From: Jiangella alba
Lineage (GTDB): Bacteria; Actinomycetota; Actinomycetes; Jiangellales; Jiangellaceae
NCBI RefSeq assembly: GCF_900106035.1
Contig: NZ_FNUC01000004.1
Location: 434,001-498,000, forward strand
DNA: 64,000 nucleotides
Direction of reading: 5' to 3'
The notes under the pieces are model-generated. The model made no database searches, was not told where the DNA came from, and was given only the letters and a program-made list of their open reading frames with translations. Positions 16,734-25,783 of this stretch are shown piece after piece. Within the stretch, counting starts at the first letter, position 1; the number at the start of each line of letters is the position of its first letter. A program made the position numbers and the translations under genes.

Positions 16734-17391
16734 ATCAGTCATGAACTGAGCCTCGCGTGTGAATCCGGCAGGAGTCGTGAGCCAGCGTTACAGATCCGCC
16801 CAATGGCTTCCATCTGGCACGCCAGCTGAACACCATCCTAGGCGCCGAAGCGCACTACCTGCACCGCAGAAATGGTCGCGAGGTCGCCATCATGGTCTAT
16901 CTCCTCGCCGCAGTTCTGGCAGGTGAGTGAGCGGCAGGCTGCGCCAGGATGGCGACCGCATGCTCATCCCCGCACGGATCCGATTCAAGGTCCACGGCGT
17001 GTTCCTGCCGCACGATGTCAGCGAATACGGCGATCTCGGCAATGCGTTCTGGCTGTGAGATCGCTACGCCGACGGTGTGAGTTCGCTGTGGTGGTGGCAA
17101 CAGTGATGCCGCACCGTTTCGGCAGCGATATCACATCATTGGCGCCGCGACCGGGATCAGCGTCGCCGAGCAGACTCGATCACGCCGGCAGCGTCCACGC
17201 TGGGCGCCAGCCGCAAGCGTTTGGTGTTCGGTCGAGGGTCTACCGTCTCATCCCGCGAAGCGCTAGAATGATCAGGTACGGCACGCCTTCCGGCTCGGCA
17301 CCACCGACCCGGGAGGCTTTCGGCGTTTCTGGGCCCCTTCTCGCGCCCCGCCGGTCCCGCCGCCACGCATCCATCCACCCGAGGGAGCAGC
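16734..17391. other. Gene-poor stretch with decayed-looking ORF fragments
   Basis: 658 nt without a convincing gene. G+C and third-position bias drop compared with neighbours. Short peptide-like fragments in shifting frames occur on both strands (see 16842-17100). A TAGAAT -10-like hexamer at 17265-17270 may drive the GNAT gene at 17392. A short inverted repeat (TCAGT...ACTGA, 16737-16750) follows the idi stop. Confidence 0.5.
16842..17100 (-). pseudogene. Possible frameshifted small zinc-ribbon-like ORF
   Basis: Reading leftwards from a TTG at 17100, the frame gives a 66-residue peptide with ERIAEIAVFADIVRQEHAV and CGDEHAVAILAQP. About 16935 the plausible sequence moves to the next frame, where ACRSLTCQNCGEEIDHDGD and LATISAVQVVRFGA run to a stop at 16842. 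Joined, this would be an approximately 85-residue protein with CxxxxCxxC-type metal ligands. I cannot name a family, and coding potential is weak. It may be a decayed gene or chance. Confidence 0.25.
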
Positions 17392-17886
17392 ATGCCCATG
17401 CCCGACGTCCGCCTGGCAGCAGCCGCCGACCGTGCGGTCCTCGACCGGCTGTGGCTGATGTTCCGCCACGACCTCACCGAGTTCCAGGGCGGCCTGCCGA
17501 ACCCCGACGGCACGTTCCGCAGCGACCGGCTGGACGCCGCGTTCACCGACCCGGGCCGCCGGGCGTACCTGCTGAGCAGCGACGACCGGCCCGCCGGGTT
17601 CGCGATCGTCCGCGGCCTCGACCAGCCGGCCCGGGTGCTGAACAGCTTCTTCGTGGTCCGCGGCGCGCGGCGCCGAGGGGTGGGGCTGGCCGCGGTGCGC
17701 GACGTCGTCGGGCGGCACCCGGGTCCGTGGGAGGTCGCGTTCCAGGACGCCAACACCGCCGCGGTCCGGTTCTGGCGGCGGGTCGCGTCGTCGCTGGCCG
17801 GTGCGCGGTGGACGGAGCAGCGGCGCGACGTGCCGGGACGGCCCGACCTCCCGCCTGACGTCTGGATCTCCTTCGACGCCGGCTGA
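17392..17886 (+). CDS. GNAT-family N-acetyltransferase
   Basis: A 164-residue protein with the GNAT fold: an N-terminal helix-strand region (VRLAAAADRAVLDRLWLMFR), the beta4 strand VLNSFFVVRGARRRGVGLAA carrying the acetyl-CoA pyrophosphate loop RRRGVGLAA (motif A, about 94-102), and the C-terminal WEVAFQDANTAAVRFWRRV of motif B. It would transfer an acetyl group from acetyl-CoA to an unknown amine. GAGGGAG lies about 8 nt before the ATG at 17392; a second ATG two codons later is possible. The next gene begins 22 nt downstream, so they may be cotranscribed. Confidence 0.85.
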   Translation: MPMPDVRLAAAADRAVLDRLWLMFRHDLTEFQGGLPNPDGTFRSDRLDAAFTDPGRRAYLLSSDDRPAGFAIVRGLDQPARVLNSFFVVRGARRRGVGLAAVRDVVGRHPGPWEVAFQDANTAAVRFWRRVASSLAGARWTEQRRDVPGRPDLPPDVWISFDAG

Positions 17887-17908
17887 ACGGCCAGGGCAGA
17901 ATGCCCCG

Positions 17909-18550
17909 ATGGTGATGAACCCGCCGACCCGCCTGACGCGCATGTCCGACAAGGCGGTCCACGACCTCGCCGCGCTGCACGACCTCCTCGCCGACGTCCT
18001 GCTGGGGCACGTGTCGGTGGTCGTCGACGGCTACCCGGTCGCGTTCCCGACGCTGGTGGCCCGCGACGGCGACCGCCTGCTGGTGCACGGGTCCACCGGC
18101 TCGTCGTGGCTGCGGGCGCTCGGCGCCGGCGCGCCCGCGTCGGTCAGCGTCACCGCCATGGACGCCGTCGTGGTGGCGCGGTCGGGGTTCGAGTCGTCCT
18201 TCCACTACCGCAGCGCGGTGCTGTTCGGCCGGTTCACACCCGTCGACGGCGACGACCGCGAGCGGGCGCTGGACGTGCTGGTCGACCGCATCCTGCCGGG
18301 CCGCTCCGGCGAGCTGCGCCGCCCGACGAAGCGCGAGCTGGCCGCCACGCTGATCCTCGCGCTGCCCATCGCCGACTGGTCGCTCAAGGTGTCCGAGCGC
18401 TGGCCCGACGACCTCCCCGAGGACGTCGACGGTCCCGCGTGGGCGGGCGTCGTGCCGCTGCGGCGCGGCTACGGCGAGCCCGTCCCGGCGCCCGACCTGC
18501 GCGACGGCGTCCCCGTCCCGGCGTCGGTGCGGGCCATCACCCGACGGTGA
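17909..18550 (+). CDS. Pyridoxamine 5'-phosphate oxidase-like FMN-binding protein
   Basis: A 213-residue protein of the flavin-nucleotide-binding branch of the split-barrel superfamily. The N-terminus has the pattern DKAVHDLAALHDLLADVLLG then HVSVVVDGYPVAFPTL, typical of strand 1-2, followed by LLVHGSTGSSWLRALGAGAP (the FMN-contacting segment) and SSFHYRSAVLFGRFTPV. Members bind FMN or F420 and reduce or sequester small molecules; the substrate is not predictable. Start choice is among ATG 17909, GTG 17912 and ATG 17915; the first is used. It overlaps the convergent protease gene by 14 nt. Confidence 0.82.
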   Translation: MVMNPPTRLTRMSDKAVHDLAALHDLLADVLLGHVSVVVDGYPVAFPTLVARDGDRLLVHGSTGSSWLRALGAGAPASVSVTAMDAVVVARSGFESSFHYRSAVLFGRFTPVDGDDRERALDVLVDRILPGRSGELRRPTKRELAATLILALPIADWSLKVSERWPDDLPEDVDGPAWAGVVPLRRGYGEPVPAPDLRDGVPVPASVRAITRR

Positions 18551-21500
18551 GCCTGACGACGACCGGCGGGGTCGCGTACGGCGTCGTCTCGTCGACCCGC
18601 AGGCTGGCCAGGTACTCGCCGGCCGCCAGCCGGCGCCCGTCCAGCAGCACGCGGACCGTCCGGCTCTCCCCCGGCTTCAGCTCACCGGCCGGGCTGACGA
18701 CCCGCAGCCACGGCAGGTCCGCCGACGGCGCGCAGTCGGTGTAGCCGGGCAGCCGCTCGACCGCCAGGTCGCCGTAGTAGACGCCGTCCGACCCGCCGAC
18801 CTTGACGAACCCGCAGGCGCCGGCCGTCCGGTAAAGCGCGTAGCCGGACGCGGGCAGCCGGGTCCACGTGTCGGTGCCGGGGTCGTAGGCGTGCGTCTCG
18901 TTGGTGATGACGGAGGACCGCTCGGCCGCCCCGCCGGACACGATCAGCCGTCCGTCGACGACGGCGTACGCGGCGGCCCACTGGTCCAGCGGCAGGTCCG
19001 CCACCGGCGTCCACTCATCCTCCGACGGCGAGTAGACGTAGGCGGACAGGCTGTCGCCGCCCGGGCCGATGCCGCCCGCGCAGTACACGCGGCCGTCGAT
19101 GCCGCCGCAGGAGGTCCAGGCGGTGTTCTGCGGGTAGTCGGCCAGCCGGGTCCAGGCGTCGGCGACCGGGTCGTAGCGCAGGACGTCGGTGGTGCCGCAG
19201 GTCTCGGCCGCGCAGCCGCCGACGACGTACAGCTGCCCGTCGAGCACCGCCGTCCCGGACGCCGCCCAGGGCGACGGGTTCGGCGCGCCCTCGGACCACG
19301 AGCCGGTGGCCGGGTCGTAGATCGAGGTCGCGGCGACCGGCTGCAGGTCGTCGCCCCAGCCGCCGCTGAGGACGAACCGGCCGCCGAGGAACGCGCCGGC
19401 CGGCTTCTGCCGTCCCATCGGCAGCGGGGCCAGCTCCGTCCAGCTCCCGGCCGCCTCGTCGTACGCGTAGGCGGTGCGCAGCGGCGGGCCGTCGCCCAGC
19501 GAGCCGCCGAAGGAGTACAGCCGCCCGTCCAACACCCCGGCGACGCTGTCCTTGACCCGGGTCGGGTACGGGGCCAGATCCACCCAGGGCGCCGCGTCGA
19601 GCCGCGGCCCGCCGGCACCGGCCTGTGTGGGACGCGCACTGCCGGGCAGCGGGCTCACCTCGGCGGGCACGCGCCGCACCGAATCGACGGCGGCGACCGG
19701 GTCAGCCGGCGGCGTCTGCGCGGACGCGAAGCCGGCGCCGTCGCGCTCCTCCAGCCTGAAGCTCGCCGGCCGGTCGCCGGTGTTGGTGACGGTGAAGGTC
19801 GCGGTGACGACGCCCGGCCGGCCGGCGGTCGCCTCGACGACGGCGGGCGTGGCCTCCAGGCGACCGGCGCCGAGCGCGACGTCGTACGGCGTGACCGCAC
19901 CGGCCGCCACCCGCACGCTCCGGGCCGACGGCGCCAGCTCGCCGCCGGACACCGTCACCCGCTGCCGTCCCGCCGCGGCGAAGAGCCAGTACCGCCCGTC
20001 CTCGGCCGTGGTGGCGGCCGTCGCGCCGGCGGCGACCTCCGCGCCGGGCACCGGCGAGCCGGTGTGGGTGCTGGTGACGGTGCCGACGACCAGCCCGCCG
20101 GGCGCCGGCTCGCAGCCGCTGTCGCCGAGGTAGACGTCGTCGACCTGCCACCACCAGGTGTGCTGGCCGCCCACGTAGTGGAACCGGAGCAGCACGCCGG
20201 AGCGATCCGCGGCGGCCGGCACCGGCACCCGCACGACCGCCGGCCCGCGCAGGTCGGCCCGCTGCCGGTAGACGTTCTGCCAGCTCGTGCCCCCGTCGAG
20301 CGACACGTCGACGTCGCCCCGCTCGAACCAGTAGTGCTGCAGGTCCGTGCGGAACTCCAGGACCGGCCGGTCCACGCCGGTGAGGTCGACGGCGGGCGTG
20401 ACGAGCGACGCGTCCTGCTCGCCGTCCTCGCCGTAGGCGTCGCTGTCGAGGACGGCGAACCCACCGCTGCCGCCGGTGCGGTTGCCGTGCCCGCCGGGGT
20501 CGTCGAAGGTCCAGCCCTGGCCGGTGCCGGCGTGGTCGACGAGGCTCCAGCCGGCCGGCGTCTCCGGGTCGTCGAACGACTCGTGCAGCCCGGCGGAGCC
20601 GCGGCCGTAGCCGGGCGCGGTGCAGGTGTCCGTGTCGACGGCGACCGCGACGTCCGCCGTCGTCGCGGCGGTCAGGTCGAGGGTCGTGGTCTCCGGCACG
20701 TAGCCGGGGTAGCGCGGCGTCACGGTCAGCGTCGCGGCGCCGACCGGCACCTGCAGCTCGTAGGCGCCGGTCACCGGGTCGGTGACCGTCGTCAGGGGCG
20801 TCCCGTCGACGTCGACCCGCGCGTCGAGCGGCCAGCCGGCGCCGGACCCGTCCGTCACGACGCCGCTGACGGCGACCCGCTCCAGCGGCGTCAGCGCGAG
20901 GTCCTCGACCGTCGTGGCATCGGCCGTGACGGCCACGCCGTCGAGCCGCACCGGCGCGTAGCCGAACACCGACACCGTCACGTCGTAGCTGCCGGCCGAC
21001 AGGCTGAGCCGGTACGCGCCGCTCGCGTCGGTGGCGGTGCCGCGCGACGCGGGACCGGTGACGGACAGCTCCGCGCCCTCGACCGGCGCGCCGGTGGCGG
21101 CGTCGGTGACGGTGCCGCTCAGCGTGCCGACGTCGCCGGTGGGCGCCGACGCGATGACGGCGAGCGCGTCCAGCCGGCCCTCGCCGTACACGTTGTTGTC
21201 GTCGGCGGTGCCGCCGCAACTGGTGTCGTCGGTGTCGCGCGCGCCGTCGTCGAGCAGCCGCCGGGTCGCGTCGACGTCACCGGCGAGCGACGGCGCCGCC
21301 GACCACAGCAGCGCCACCGTGCCGGCGACGTGCGGCGCGGCCATCGACGTCCCGCTGTAGACCGCGTACCCGCCGCCCGGGACGCTGGAGCGCACCGCGG
21401 TGCCCGGCGCGGAGATGTCCGGCTTGGTGTCGCCGCCGGTGCCGGGGCCGCGGCTGGAGTCGAACGAGATGCGGTCGTTGACGTTGTGGTTGCCGACGGC

Positions 21501-22598
21501 GTACACCTCGGCGTACTCGCCCGGCGCACCGGCGGTGCCGCAGGCCGGGCCGGTGTTGCCGTTGGAGAACACCGGGAAGATCCCGGCCGCCCGCCAGGCC
21601 CGCACGATGTCCCGGAACCAGTCGTCGCCGGCCGGCCCGCTCCACGAGTTGTTGACGATGTCCGGGCGGCGCGCGGAGTCCGGGTTGCGGCCGTCGAGGT
21701 CGGTCGGCTGCAGCACCCACTGCGCCGCCGACGTCAGGCCGAACTCGCTGCAGCCGTCGAACTCGCAGCCCTTCGCCGAGATCCACGTGGCCCCCGGCGC
21801 GACGCCGATGCGGTTGCCGGCGCCGTCGTCGCCGACCATGGTGCCGATGGTGTGGCTGCCGTGGCCGACGTTGTCGCAGGGGGCGGTGGACGGGTCGCCG
21901 CAGACGGCCGACGGGTCCCACCAGTTGTACGCGTGGTCGAAGCTGCCGTCATGGCGGTTGCCGCGGTACGACCCGACCAGCGCCGGGTGGTCGAACTGGG
22001 CGCCGGAGTCGATGCTCGCGACCACGACGCCCTCGCCCCTGGTCTGCTCCCAGACCTGGTCCGCGCGGATGTTCGCCACACCCCACTCGACGCCGGTGGC
22101 GGCCGCCGTCCGGACCGGCGCGGCCGCGACCGGCTCCTCCAGCGCGACGGTGTCGGGCTCGCGCACGCCGGTGACGGCGCCGTCCGCCGCCGCGACCGTG
22201 GCCAGCTGCTCCGACGCGCCCTCGACGATGATCGTGTTGGTGATCCAGAACGACTCGTAGCGCACGCCGCGCGCCTCGAGCTCGGCCACGACGTCCGCCT
22301 GGCTGGTCCGCGCCGCGTCCCGCAGCGCGTCGGCCACGGCCTCGCCACGCGCCGTCCAGTCGGGAACGGCGGCGGCCGCGGCGAGCTCGCCGGCCAGGCC
22401 GTCGGGCTGGGCGAACTCGATGACGACGTCGCTCGGCGCCCCCTCGGCCAGGGTGTCGCGCAGCTCCGGCTCGATCTTCCGCTCCGCGGTGGCCATCTGG
22501 GCGCCGTCCGCGCCGTCCGCGGCGGGGACCAGCGCGAGCAGCAGCGCGGCCGCCGCCGACGCCGTCGTGAACCATCGAACCCGCTCGTGAGTGCGCAC
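18537..22598 (-). CDS. Secreted subtilisin-family (S8) peptidase with carboxypeptidase-regulatory and kelch domains
   Basis: A 1353-residue exported multidomain protein. It has a signal peptide (1-30), an inhibitor-like propeptide (about 35-155), and a subtilase catalytic domain (about 165-480) with Asp197 in SIDSG, His246 in GHGSH, oxyanion Asn347 in NGNTG and Ser418 in GTSMAAPH. It continues with carboxypeptidase-regulatory-like beta domains (about 495-660 and again about 855-925), a jelly-roll-like region (about 670-850), about six kelch repeats (about 1015-1290, e.g. LYVVGGCAAETCG) and a C-terminal beta domain. GGGGAGAGG precedes the GTG at 22598. It is presumably released to degrade proteins outside the cell; the kelch propeller probably aids substrate or surface binding. 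Divergent from the regulator at 22735. Confidence 0.9.
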   Translation of the reverse strand: MRTHERVRWFTTASAAAALLLALVPAADGADGAQMATAERKIEPELRDTLAEGAPSDVVIEFAQPDGLAGELAAAAAVPDWTARGEAVADALRDAARTSQADVVAELEARGVRYESFWITNTIIVEGASEQLATVAAADGAVTGVREPDTVALEEPVAAAPVRTAAATGVEWGVANIRADQVWEQTRGEGVVVASIDSGAQFDHPALVGSYRGNRHDGSFDHAYNWWDPSAVCGDPSTAPCDNVGHGSHTIGTMVGDDGAGNRIGVAPGATWISAKGCEFDGCSEFGLTSAAQWVLQPTDLDGRNPDSARRPDIVNNSWSGPAGDDWFRDIVRAWRAAGIFPVFSNGNTGPACGTAGAPGEYAEVYAVGNHNVNDRISFDSSRGPGTGGDTKPDISAPGTAVRSSVPGGGYAVYSGTSMAAPHVAGTVALLWSAAPSLAGDVDATRRLLDDGARDTDDTSCGGTADDNNVYGEGRLDALAVIASAPTGDVGTLSGTVTDAATGAPVEGAELSVTGPASRGTATDASGAYRLSLSAGSYDVTVSVFGYAPVRLDGVAVTADATTVEDLALTPLERVAVSGVVTDGSGAGWPLDARVDVDGTPLTTVTDPVTGAYELQVPVGAATLTVTPRYPGYVPETTTLDLTAATTADVAVAVDTDTCTAPGYGRGSAGLHESFDDPETPAGWSLVDHAGTGQGWTFDDPGGHGNRTGGSGGFAVLDSDAYGEDGEQDASLVTPAVDLTGVDRPVLEFRTDLQHYWFERGDVDVSLDGGTSWQNVYRQRADLRGPAVVRVPVPAAADRSGVLLRFHYVGGQHTWWWQVDDVYLGDSGCEPAPGGLVVGTVTSTHTGSPVPGAEVAAGATAATTAEDGRYWLFAAAGRQRVTVSGGELAPSARSVRVAAGAVTPYDVALGAGRLEATPAVVEATAGRPGVVTATFTVTNTGDRPASFRLEERDGAGFASAQTPPADPVAAVDSVRRVPAEVSPLPGSARPTQAGAGGPRLDAAPWVDLAPYPTRVKDSVAGVLDGRLYSFGGSLGDGPPLRTAYAYDEAAGSWTELAPLPMGRQKPAGAFLGGRFVLSGGWGDDLQPVAATSIYDPATGSWSEGAPNPSPWAASGTAVLDGQLYVVGGCAAETCGTTDVLRYDPVADAWTRLADYPQNTAWTSCGGIDGRVYCAGGIGPGGDSLSAYVYSPSEDEWTPVADLPLDQWAAAYAVVDGRLIVSGGAAERSSVITNETHAYDPGTDTWTRLPASGYALYRTAGACGFVKVGGSDGVYYGDLAVERLPGYTDCAPSADLPWLRVVSPAGELKPGESRTVRVLLDGRRLAAGEYLASLRVDETTPYATPPVVVRLTVG

Positions 22599-22674
22599 GT
22601 CAGCCTCTCCCCACGCCCCGGCTCGGGAGGCGTCGGGGGTGCGTTCACGCTGCCAGGCGCGGTGAGCCGACGTC

Positions 22675-22680
22675 TATACT
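22675..22680 (+). promoter_or_regulatory. -10 element of the TrmB/LuxR-like regulator gene
   Basis: TATACT differs from the TATAAT consensus at one base and lies 54 nt upstream of the GTG at 22735. No strong -35 is seen at the matching distance. Confidence 0.4.
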
Positions 22681-22734
22681 CGGCGCTGGCCCGCAGCGGA
22701 CAACGTCCGGTTCAGGACATCCGATGGGAAAGGC

Positions 22735-23718
22735 GTGACTCGACCCCAACCCCGGCCACTCGGCTCTCTCGGCATCTCCGAGCTGGACGAACGCGTCTAC
22801 CGCGCGCTGCTGGTGCGGCCCGGCGGGTCGCAGGCGGACCTCGCGGAGCTGACGCCCCGGCGCGCCGACCTCACCGCGTCGCTGCGCCGCCTGCAGGACC
22901 TCGGCTTCGTCCGGCCCGTCGGCGCCCGGCCGCGCCGCTACGCGCCGGTGACGCCGGAGACCGCGATCGAGAGCCTGGTGCACCAGCGCCAGCAGGAACT
23001 GCTCGGTGCGCTGGCGATGACCACCGAACTCAGCGCCGAGTACCGCATCGGCCGCCACGACGACCCCGGCGCGCTGGTCGAGATCCTCACCGGCGCGACC
23101 GCGGTGGCGCAGCGGTTCGAGGAGCTGCAGAGCTCGTGCACCAGTGAGCTGCTGTTGTTCGACCGCCCGCCGTACGCCGCTCCGCCGGACAACCCGCAGC
23201 AGCAGTCGGTGCTCGCCCGCAACGTCACCTCCCGCACCGTGTACGCGCCCGAGTCGCTGCTGCGCGAGGACGCGGCGGCCTACGTCCGGGCGCTCGGCGA
23301 CGCCGGCGAGGACGCCCGCGTGCTGCCCGGCCTGCCCCTGAAACTGGCCGTCTTCGACCGCCGGGTGGCGCTGATCCCGCTGACGCTGGACTCCGACATC
23401 CCGCAGAGCGCCGTCATCCGCCGGTCCACGCTGCTGGACGCCATGGTCATGCTGTTCGAGTTCTTCTGGGAGCGGGCGCTGCCGCTGACCGCCACCAGCG
23501 CGGCCGGCCCGGCCGCTCCGTCCGGGCCCGACCTCTCCGCCGACGACCGGCGGCTGCTGTCGTTGCTGGTCAGCGGCGCGAAGGACGAGGCGATCGCACG
23601 CGACCTCGAGGTCGGCGTCCGCACCGTGCGGCGGCGGATGCAGCGGCTGCTGCAGCTGCTCGACGCCGAGACCCGGTTCCAGGCCGGCATGCAGGCCGCC
23701 CGCCGCGGCTGGGTCTGA
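22735..23718 (+). CDS. TrmB-like N-terminal / LuxR-type C-terminal transcriptional regulator
   Basis: A 327-residue protein. The N-terminus (about 15-70) is a winged helix of the TrmB type (LDERVYRALLVRPGGSQADL, then ASLRRLQDLGFVRPVGARPR). The middle resembles the phospholipase D-like sensor region found in TrmB-family regulators. The C-terminus (about 265-325) is a LuxR-like HTH, LSADDRRLLSLLVSGAKDEA then RDLEVGVRTVRRRMQRLLQL. This two-HTH arrangement is common in actinobacterial regulators that sit next to secreted proteases. It starts with GTG 136 nt from the divergent S8 protease gene, so regulation of that gene is a reasonable inference. Confidence 0.82.
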   Translation: MTRPQPRPLGSLGISELDERVYRALLVRPGGSQADLAELTPRRADLTASLRRLQDLGFVRPVGARPRRYAPVTPETAIESLVHQRQQELLGALAMTTELSAEYRIGRHDDPGALVEILTGATAVAQRFEELQSSCTSELLLFDRPPYAAPPDNPQQQSVLARNVTSRTVYAPESLLREDAAAYVRALGDAGEDARVLPGLPLKLAVFDRRVALIPLTLDSDIPQSAVIRRSTLLDAMVMLFEFFWERALPLTATSAAGPAAPSGPDLSADDRRLLSLLVSGAKDEAIARDLEVGVRTVRRRMQRLLQLLDAETRFQAGMQAARRGWV

Positions 23719-23742
23719 CCCGATCCGGGTACGCACCGGGAC

Positions 23743-24543
23743 ATGGTCACGGTGCGCGCGATGACGTGGAACGTCTGGTGGCAGTTCGGCGAGCGATGGC
23801 GGGAACGGCAGATCGGCATCGCCGCCACCCTCGCCGCGCACCGTCCCGACATCGTTGGACTGCAGGAGTCGTGGGCCGGCCGGGAGTCGTCGCAGGCCGA
23901 AGTGCTGGCGGCGCCGCTGGGCCTGCACTCGGTGTTCGGCGGACCGTCGCTGCCCGACCCCGTCGAGGAGCGCGGCCACGACGGTGTCGGCCTCGGGCTG
24001 GCGATCCTCAGCCGCTGGCCGATCCGGCACGCGTGGACGCACCGCCTGCCGTCCAGCCGCGCGACGGCGCCGGTCGCGCTGGTCGCCGCCGTGGAGCACC
24101 CCGGCGGTGTCCTGCACGTCGTCTGCGTGTGCGCCGAGCACCACGCCCACCTCGCCGCCGATCACCTGGCGCAGACGCGGGAGCTGGCTCGGCTGCTCGA
24201 CGACCTCGGCGCGCTCGGCTCCGCGCTGCCGGTGCTGCTGCTCGGCGACCTCAACGCCGGGCCCGGCACCGCCGAGCTCGCGGCGCTCACCGGCCACGAC
24301 GGGATCGTCGACGCGTGGACGGCGAGCGGCGCCGACGGCGACGGGGTCACGCTGAGCGCCGCGCTGCCGATCGCCCCGCTGGGCGCGACGAAGCAGCTGA
24401 ACCGGCGCATCGACTACGTGCTGCTGCGCGCGCCCGCCGCCGGGCCGGCGCCGGCGGTCCGGCACGCCGGCGTCGTCGACGAGGCGGCCGAGGGCCTGCA
24501 CCCGTCCGACCACTTCGCCGTCGTCGCCGACGTCGAGCTATGA
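23743..24543 (+). CDS. Endonuclease/exonuclease/phosphatase (EEP) family hydrolase
   Basis: A 266-residue metal-dependent phosphoesterase of the DNase I-like fold. Motifs in order: MTWNVWW (Asn), DIVGLQESW (metal-binding Glu), the DGVGLGLAILSRWPI strand, LLLGDLNAGPGTAELAAL (Asp/Asn pair), IDYVLLR, and SDHFAVVADVEL with the catalytic Asp-His near the C-terminus. It could cleave a phosphodiester in a nucleic acid or lipid; no signal peptide is visible, so it is probably intracellular. It begins with ATG 23743, 24 nt after the previous gene, and overlaps the convergent LysR gene by 6 nt. Confidence 0.85.
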   Translation: MVTVRAMTWNVWWQFGERWRERQIGIAATLAAHRPDIVGLQESWAGRESSQAEVLAAPLGLHSVFGGPSLPDPVEERGHDGVGLGLAILSRWPIRHAWTHRLPSSRATAPVALVAAVEHPGGVLHVVCVCAEHHAHLAADHLAQTRELARLLDDLGALGSALPVLLLGDLNAGPGTAELAALTGHDGIVDAWTASGADGDGVTLSAALPIAPLGATKQLNRRIDYVLLRAPAAGPAPAVRHAGVVDEAAEGLHPSDHFAVVADVEL

Positions 24544-25425
24544 CTCCCGCAGCTGGCGCGTGAACGCGGACAGGTCGTGGACGAACTCGTGCACCATCGG
24601 GTGCAGGGTCCGGCCGCGCACCCAGTTGATCGCGAGGTCGAACGCCAGCCGCCGGCCGTCGGCGTCGCAGAGGGGGCGGGTGAGGAGGTCGGTGCTGTGG
24701 CGGTCGACGGCGTCGCTGAGGACGCCGATGCCGACGCCGGCGGCCACGAGCGCCGCGATGGTCTGTCCGGCGCTGGCCTCGAAGATCACCTCGGGCTGGA
24801 CGCCGGCCATCTGGCAGGCCGAGCGCAGCAGCTTGGTGGTGCGGAACTGCTCACCGGTGACGAGCACCGGCTCGCGGTCCAGCTCGGTGACGCGCAGCGG
24901 GCCGGGCTCGTTCAGCCGGTGCCCGCTCGGGATCAGCGCGCCCACCTCGACCCGGGTGATGGGCAGGCTGTCGACCTCGCGCGGCATCGGCGGCGACGCG
25001 ATGGCGGCGTCGCACTCGTGGTCCATCAGCCGCTGCCGGGTCCGGATCGGGGTGTCCTCGATCAGCCGGACCCGGGTGGAGCGGTGCCGCGGGATCCAGT
25101 CGGCCAGGAAGTCGGTGAGGTAGGTGTTGACGGCGGTGGGCGTACAGGCCACGACGATGGTGTGCGACCACGCGCCGCTGGTGACGGCGCGTGCCTCCTC
25201 GACCGTCGCGAGCACCCGGCGGGCGGCGGACAGCAGCGCGTCACCCTGGGTCGTCACCTTGACGCCGTGGCGGCTGCGCTCCAGGAGCAGCACGCCCAGC
25301 TCCTGCTCGAGCCGGGCGATGCGCCGGGTCAGCGACGGCTGCGAGACGTACAGCGCCTCGGCCGCGCGCCGGAATCCGTTGTGCTCGACGACGGCGATGT
25401 ACGCCGTGAGGTCCTCCAGCTCCAT
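24538..25425 (-). CDS. LysR-family transcriptional regulator of the aromatic catabolic island
   Basis: A 295-residue LysR protein. The N-terminal winged HTH (1-60) reads MELEDLTAYIAVVEHNGFRR, then YVSQPSLTRRIARLEQELGV; the C-terminal two-lobed periplasmic-binding-like sensor domain follows (about 90-290). It is the last gene of the leftward operon, 22 nt after the LigA-like gene. Family members bind an inducer, often the pathway substrate or ring-cleavage product, and activate catabolic operons, so it is the best candidate regulator for 25448-34403. The likely target is the divergent promoter region at 31077-31295. Confidence 0.88.
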   Translation of the reverse strand: MELEDLTAYIAVVEHNGFRRAAEALYVSQPSLTRRIARLEQELGVLLLERSRHGVKVTTQGDALLSAARRVLATVEEARAVTSGAWSHTIVVACTPTAVNTYLTDFLADWIPRHRSTRVRLIEDTPIRTRQRLMDHECDAAIASPPMPREVDSLPITRVEVGALIPSGHRLNEPGPLRVTELDREPVLVTGEQFRTTKLLRSACQMAGVQPEVIFEASAGQTIAALVAAGVGIGVLSDAVDRHSTDLLTRPLCDADGRRLAFDLAINWVRGRTLHPMVHEFVHDLSAFTRQLRES

Positions 25426-25447
25426 GCCTCATCCTCGTGCCCGCACG

Positions 25448-25783
25448 TCACACGATGGCGTCCGGGTATCCATGCGGACGTACGGCTTCACGGTAGCGCT
25501 CGTTCAGCTCCGGCCACGGCGTCTCGTGGATGTACACGGCCTCGGTGAAGTGCCACAGCAGGTACGGGTGGGCGCCGAGCGCGTAGAGCGCCGCGTAGTC
25601 GCGGGCCTCGAACGCCGCCCGTTCCGCCGCGGTGAGCACCCGGTCGTCCGGCCGCTGGTCCGGCCCGGGCGCGCCGTCCAGCCACGCCGCGACGAACGCG
25701 GCGGGGTCGGCGACGTAGCCGCGGACGGCGTCGTCGCTCATCTCCACCGCGCGCATGAACTTGTTCATCATGTACGCGCTCAT
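25448..25783 (-). CDS. LigA-like small (alpha) subunit of a class III extradiol dioxygenase
   Basis: A 111-residue helical protein beginning MSAYMMNKFMRAVEMSDDAV. The helix-rich pattern, with AERAAFEARDYAALYALGA followed by HPYLLWHFTEAVYIHETPWP, matches the LigA family, which caps the active site of the LigB catalytic subunit in protocatechuate 4,5-dioxygenase and relatives. The ATG overlaps the stop of the LigB-like gene (ATGA), supporting a 1:1 complex. Substrate specificity cannot be read from this subunit. Confidence 0.83.
   Translation of the reverse strand: MSAYMMNKFMRAVEMSDDAVRGYVADPAAFVAAWLDGAPGPDQRPDDRVLTAAERAAFEARDYAALYALGAHPYLLWHFTEAVYIHETPWPELNERYREAVRPHGYPDAIV

Noticed and set aside
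18891..23147. A 1418-codon rightward open frame opposite the S8 protease
   Set aside because: Arg/Gly/Val-rich composition without domains; the leftward frame carries the complete Asp-His-Ser triad.
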